In this document: piece by piece, positions 60,920 through 64,000 of the stretch
Layout: each line of letters begins with the position of its first letter
Position numbering within the stretch: the stretch's first letter is position 1
Assembly (NCBI RefSeq): GCF_900104725.1
Contig: NZ_LT629758.1
Location: 1,798,001-1,862,000 of the forward strand
Length of the DNA stretch: 64,000 nt
DNA from: Actinoplanes derwentensis
GTDB taxonomy: Bacteria > Actinomycetota > Actinomycetes > Mycobacteriales > Micromonosporaceae
Direction of reading: 5' to 3'
Notes under the pieces: model-generated
Database searches by the model: none
What the model was told of the DNA's origin: nothing
What the model saw: the letters and a program-made list of their open reading frames with translations, nothing else
Position numbers and translations under genes: made by a program

Positions 60920-62413
60920 GTGCGGATCCTGTCCGAGACGTCCCGGACCTTCGGTGAATACCTGCTTCTGCCCAATCTCACCGACGAGGACTGCACACCG
61001 GACCGGGTGGATCTGTCGGCGCCTCTGGTTCGGCACCGGGTCGGGCAACAGTCGCCGATCCGGATCGCCACGCCCATGGTCAGCGCGATCATGGGTGCCG
61101 TCTCCTCGCCTCAGCTGGCGATCGCGCTCGCGCAGGTCGGCGGTCTGTCCTTCCTGCACCAGAACCAGCCGATCGGCGAACAGGCCGAGATGGTGGCGAC
61201 CGTCAAACGGCACAAGGCCGGCTTCCGGCACAACGACGTCAACATCAAACCCTCGGCAACGCTCCACGAGGCCGACCTCCTGATGAGACAGACCCGCCTC
61301 GACGTGGTCGTCGTCACCGACGACGGGACACCGTCGGGCCGGTTCCTCGGCCTGATCGGCACCCGCGACTACAACTTCCACCGGCATCAGCCCGGCGACA
61401 GCGTCGAGTCACGGATGCTGCCGGTCGCCGATCTCGTCACCGCGCCGCACGGAACCACCCTCGAACGGGCGAACTCACTGCTCTGGGACTCCCGTCAGGA
61501 CGTACTGCCGATCGTCGAGGCCACCGGTCACCTGACCGCGCTCGTCCAGCGCCGCGACTACGAATTGCACGAGCAGTTCCGCACCGAGACCGTGGACGGC
61601 GACAAACGGTTCCGGGTCGGCGCCGGCGTCAACACCCGCGACTTCAAGGACCGGATCCCGGCCCTGGTCGAGTCCGGAGCCGACGTCCTGTGCCTGGACT
61701 CCTCCGACGGCTACTCCGTGTGGCAGCACCGCGTCATCGAGTTCGTCCGCGAACGCTACGGCGACACCGTCCACATCGGCGCCGGAAACGTCGTCGACGC
61801 CCGTGGTTTCCGCTACCTCGCCGACGCCGGCGCGGACTTCGTCAAGGTCGGTATCGGCGGCGGCAGCATCTGCATCACCCGCGATCAGAAAGGCATCGGC
61901 CGGGGCCAGGCGACCGCCCTCGCCGAGATCGTCCCCGCCCGCGACGCTCTCGCGGAGAAGACCGGGATGTACGTGCCGGTGTGCTCGGACGGTGGCGTCA
62001 TCCACGATTCCCACATGGCCATCGCGTACGCCTTCGGAGCCGACTTCCTCATGCTGGGCCGCTACTTCGCCCGTTTCGACGAAAGCCCGGCCCCGAAGGT
62101 CCGTGGCGCGGGCGGCCAGGTCCTCAAGGAGTATTGGGGCGAGGGCAGCGCCCGCGCCCGTAACGCTGCCCGGTACGGCCAAGGCGGCGACATGGTCTTC
62201 GAAGAGGGCGTCGACGGCTACGTCAACTACGTCGGGTCACTCGCCGACAACGTGAAGGTCACCCTGGCCAAGATCCGGTCCACGATGATCAGCTGCGGGT
62301 CTACTTCGCTGCGGCGATTCCATGAGACCGCCGTCCTCGAACCCATCTCGCAGCAGACCTTCGTCCAGAACTCCGAAGAGGTCGACCGTAACGAACGGCC
62401 CACTGTCGTCTGA
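60920..62413 (+). CDS. IMP dehydrogenase of the Tritrichomonas-foetus type
   Basis: The 497-aa protein starts at GTG 60920 behind AAGGAG. It has the IMPDH barrel with two CBS domains (about 100-215). The catalytic loop is GIGGGSICITR with Cys318; the flap holds Arg418-Tyr419; GEGSARARN and FEEGVDGYV also match. The loop KGIGRGQATAL, LMLGRYFARFDESP and KEYWGEGS are, as I recall them, nearly those of the parasite enzyme and differ from the GuaB2 of actinobacteria, whose loop has CTTR. It makes XMP for guanine nucleotides. A housekeeping GuaB presumably exists elsewhere, so this may be a second, possibly inhibitor-tolerant, copy. A GATAAT -10-like box is at 60864-60869. Confidence 0.9.
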   Translation: MRILSETSRTFGEYLLLPNLTDEDCTPDRVDLSAPLVRHRVGQQSPIRIATPMVSAIMGAVSSPQLAIALAQVGGLSFLHQNQPIGEQAEMVATVKRHKAGFRHNDVNIKPSATLHEADLLMRQTRLDVVVVTDDGTPSGRFLGLIGTRDYNFHRHQPGDSVESRMLPVADLVTAPHGTTLERANSLLWDSRQDVLPIVEATGHLTALVQRRDYELHEQFRTETVDGDKRFRVGAGVNTRDFKDRIPALVESGADVLCLDSSDGYSVWQHRVIEFVRERYGDTVHIGAGNVVDARGFRYLADAGADFVKVGIGGGSICITRDQKGIGRGQATALAEIVPARDALAEKTGMYVPVCSDGGVIHDSHMAIAYAFGADFLMLGRYFARFDESPAPKVRGAGGQVLKEYWGEGSARARNAARYGQGGDMVFEEGVDGYVNYVGSLADNVKVTLAKIRSTMISCGSTSLRRFHETAVLEPISQQTFVQNSEEVDRNERPTVV

Positions 62414-62424
62414 TCACCGTGCTC

Positions 62425-63858
62425 TCACGGACCCGGCGACCGCACGTAGAGGGCCATGGCACCGCGTTTCACCGTCCACCGGCCGGCCCGCTGGAAGTCG
62501 GTGTCCAGCATCCGTTGCAGGTCCGGGCGTCCGCTGGCGGGATCAGCCCGCCGCCCATAGGCGACCAGCCAGATCCGGTCGGTGCCGGCCAGCCGGGGGA
62601 CCGGGTCGGGGTGTTCGGCCGCTTCGAGGGTGGCGGTCTGCGCCGCGGACCGGTTCAGTAGGACATCCCGTGGCCGGCCCGGGTCGTGGCGCAGGTAGAA
62701 GTCGATTCCGGCCCGCATGGTGCGCCCGCCTTCGAGCACGATGACGTCGCCCGGCTGCTGCCGTCGCTCGATGATTCCGGCCAGTGTGCGGTAGTCGCTG
62801 CCGTTCTTGACCGTCGGCTGGCGCACGGCGAGCTGGCCGGGCACCGAGGCGGCGGCTACGACCGCGAGGGCCGACAGACCGGCGATCCTGGTACGCGGTA
62901 GTCCGGCGGCCGCCACGATGACCGCCGGGAGCAGCACGAACAGCAGGTAACGATTGATCCAGAACGACACTCCGCCGAACGCGGCGGCACACAGCACCGC
63001 CATCGGCAGCAGGGTCACCGCCGCCAGTTCGAGGATCTGCCGGGACGGTCGGAACGCGGCGAACAGCAGCAGCCCGATCAGCAGCCACGCGACCTCGGGA
63101 GAGCCGGTGAGCAGTTCCGGGAAGCGGTAGACCCCGCCGGCCGTTATCGGTCGTACCCAATGAAGCTGGGTCTCGCGTTGCCGCAGGCCCCACCAGATCA
63201 GCGGCGAGACCACCACCAGCACCGCCAGAACCGCAGCGCACCAGGGCACCCAGAACCGGGCGCCGCGCCGGGCCAGGACGACCGCGAAATGCCCCGCCAG
63301 CGCGACCAGCGCGACCAGGCTGAACAGGCCCATCGCGGTGATCGCGGCGGTATAGGCGACCCACCGGCCGGGCCCCGGCCGGTCGAGCGCGCGAAACAGC
63401 AACAGCAGGGCGAGGACCGAGAACATACAGGCGATGGTGTACGGCCGGGCCTCAGCCGCGTACCGAGAGATGTTCGGAATCAGGCACAGCAGCCCACCGG
63501 CAAGACAGCCGACCAGCGGCCCGAACAGCCGCCGGCCCAGCTCCCCGGTCAGAGCGGCGGCGACCGCCATCGCCAGGATCGACGGCAGCCGCAGGCTCAG
63601 CATCGAGTCGCCGAACACCGAGGTCCACAGGTGCATCGTCAGGTAGTAGACGCCGAAGACCCCGTCGATGTGGTGAACCAGTCGCCAGATCTGCTCCACC
63701 GACCGCTGCGCCACGTCGGCGGTGGCGATCTCGTCCCAGCTCAGCACCGCCCGGGTGGGCCGGACCAGCCCGATCACCAGCATGGCGAGACCGGGCAGCG
63801 CACTCGGCAGCCACCGCCGGATCATGCGCGCCTTGTCGTCGGACAATCCTGAGAACAC
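62425..63858 (-). CDS. GT39/ArnT-like membrane glycosyltransferase
   Basis: The 477-aa protein (GTG 63858; ATG 63825 with AAGG is an alternative start) has about ten membrane segments. The first extracellular loop carries SWDEIATADVAQRS, whose DE pair fits the catalytic Asp-Glu of GT39/PMT-type enzymes. It has the long hydrophobic core and a C-terminal soluble part with VIVLEGGRTMRAGIDFYLR. It probably uses a polyprenyl-phosphate sugar donor to glycosylate lipids or proteins on the outer face. It is convergent to the IMPDH gene with 11 bp between. Confidence 0.82.
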   Translation of the reverse strand: MFSGLSDDKARMIRRWLPSALPGLAMLVIGLVRPTRAVLSWDEIATADVAQRSVEQIWRLVHHIDGVFGVYYLTMHLWTSVFGDSMLSLRLPSILAMAVAAALTGELGRRLFGPLVGCLAGGLLCLIPNISRYAAEARPYTIACMFSVLALLLLFRALDRPGPGRWVAYTAAITAMGLFSLVALVALAGHFAVVLARRGARFWVPWCAAVLAVLVVVSPLIWWGLRQRETQLHWVRPITAGGVYRFPELLTGSPEVAWLLIGLLLFAAFRPSRQILELAAVTLLPMAVLCAAAFGGVSFWINRYLLFVLLPAVIVAAAGLPRTRIAGLSALAVVAAASVPGQLAVRQPTVKNGSDYRTLAGIIERRQQPGDVIVLEGGRTMRAGIDFYLRHDPGRPRDVLLNRSAAQTATLEAAEHPDPVPRLAGTDRIWLVAYGRRADPASGRPDLQRMLDTDFQRAGRWTVKRGAMALYVRSPGP

Positions 63859-63960
63859 GCTCGAACCGTAGCCACGTCACGCTCGTCCACTGAGCCCCAG
63901 CGACGGCTCGGGCAGACCCGGGCGACCGGGTGTGCACTTTCTTACCAGGACCCGAGAGGA

Positions 63961-64000
63961 TCAGACGCCGGCGTAGATGTGTGCCGCCCAGACCGAGGGC
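63961..64000 (-). CDS. Last codons of a gene cut by the window edge
   Basis: The minus strand reads PSVWAAHIYAGV and then TGA at 63963-63961. Only this tail is visible. The short, aromatic end is compatible with an enzyme C-terminus, but no family can be named. The following 100 bp up to the GT39 gene holds no clear terminator. Confidence 0.35.
   Translation of the reverse strand, partial: PSVWAAHIYAGV

Overview
The window is high-GC actinobacterial chromosome. GTG starts, ATGA/GTGA-coupled operons, Tat and lipoprotein signals, MmyB-type regulators, TrmB/LuxR-type regulators and secreted CBM2 cellulase architecture all point to Micromonosporaceae, most likely Actinoplanes or a close relative. 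This is inferred from gene families, not from a marker gene. No rRNA, tRNA or CRISPR array was seen.

Region 1 (1-3311) holds a cut secreted Cys-rich protein, an Acg-like nitroreductase and a GAF/PAS histidine kinase. Region 2 (3321-17464) is a complete myo-inositol unit: a divergent GntR regulator, iolE, a periplasmic-binding-protein/permease/ATPase importer, two Gfo/Idh dehydrogenases including an IolG, an IolI/Hyi-like isomerase, then a second block of iolC, a Cgl0159-type aldolase, iolB, iolD and iolA ending in a strong terminator. The same TGTCCTGACA-type palindrome precedes both blocks, so one regulator probably controls both. Together these genes take inositol from outside the cell to acetyl-CoA and dihydroxyacetone phosphate.

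Region 3 (17465-26700) has a secreted cutinase/PET-hydrolase-like enzyme behind a CebR-like box; a TetR-controlled 41-aa Cys-pair peptide coupled to a FrnE/DsbA protein; two genes resembling phage genes, with an IS5-like element inserted between the Shine-Dalgarno and the start codon of the larger one; and a large M4 metallopeptidase. Region 4 (26773-34312) has a TrmB/LuxR regulator, a P450, a divergent SDR/MmyB-regulator pair, membrane proteins and a diguanylate cyclase. Region 5 (34418-42163) has an Rcp1-like response regulator, a 1142-aa hybrid kinase that also carries a PP2C phosphatase and an anti-sigma-type ATPase, a TetR/MFS pair and a GH5-CBM2 cellulase with a second CebR-like box.

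Region 6 (42202-58760) is accessory. It has DUF4240, Nudix, DUF4259, a second SDR/MmyB pair, an SDR/TetR pair, an Eis acetyltransferase and a HelD helicase with divergent TetR. It also holds several decayed loci: an APH-family kinase lacking its catalytic loop, a collapsed pair of Dpp-type ABC ATPases fused to an ars-like promoter, an internally deleted flavoprotein and a double-frameshifted beta-propeller gene. Region 7 (58772-64000) has a cold-shock protein with a hairpin/U-run in its leader, about 0.9 kb without a clear gene, an L,D-transpeptidase, an IMP dehydrogenase of the Tritrichomonas foetus type and a GT39-like membrane glycosyltransferase.
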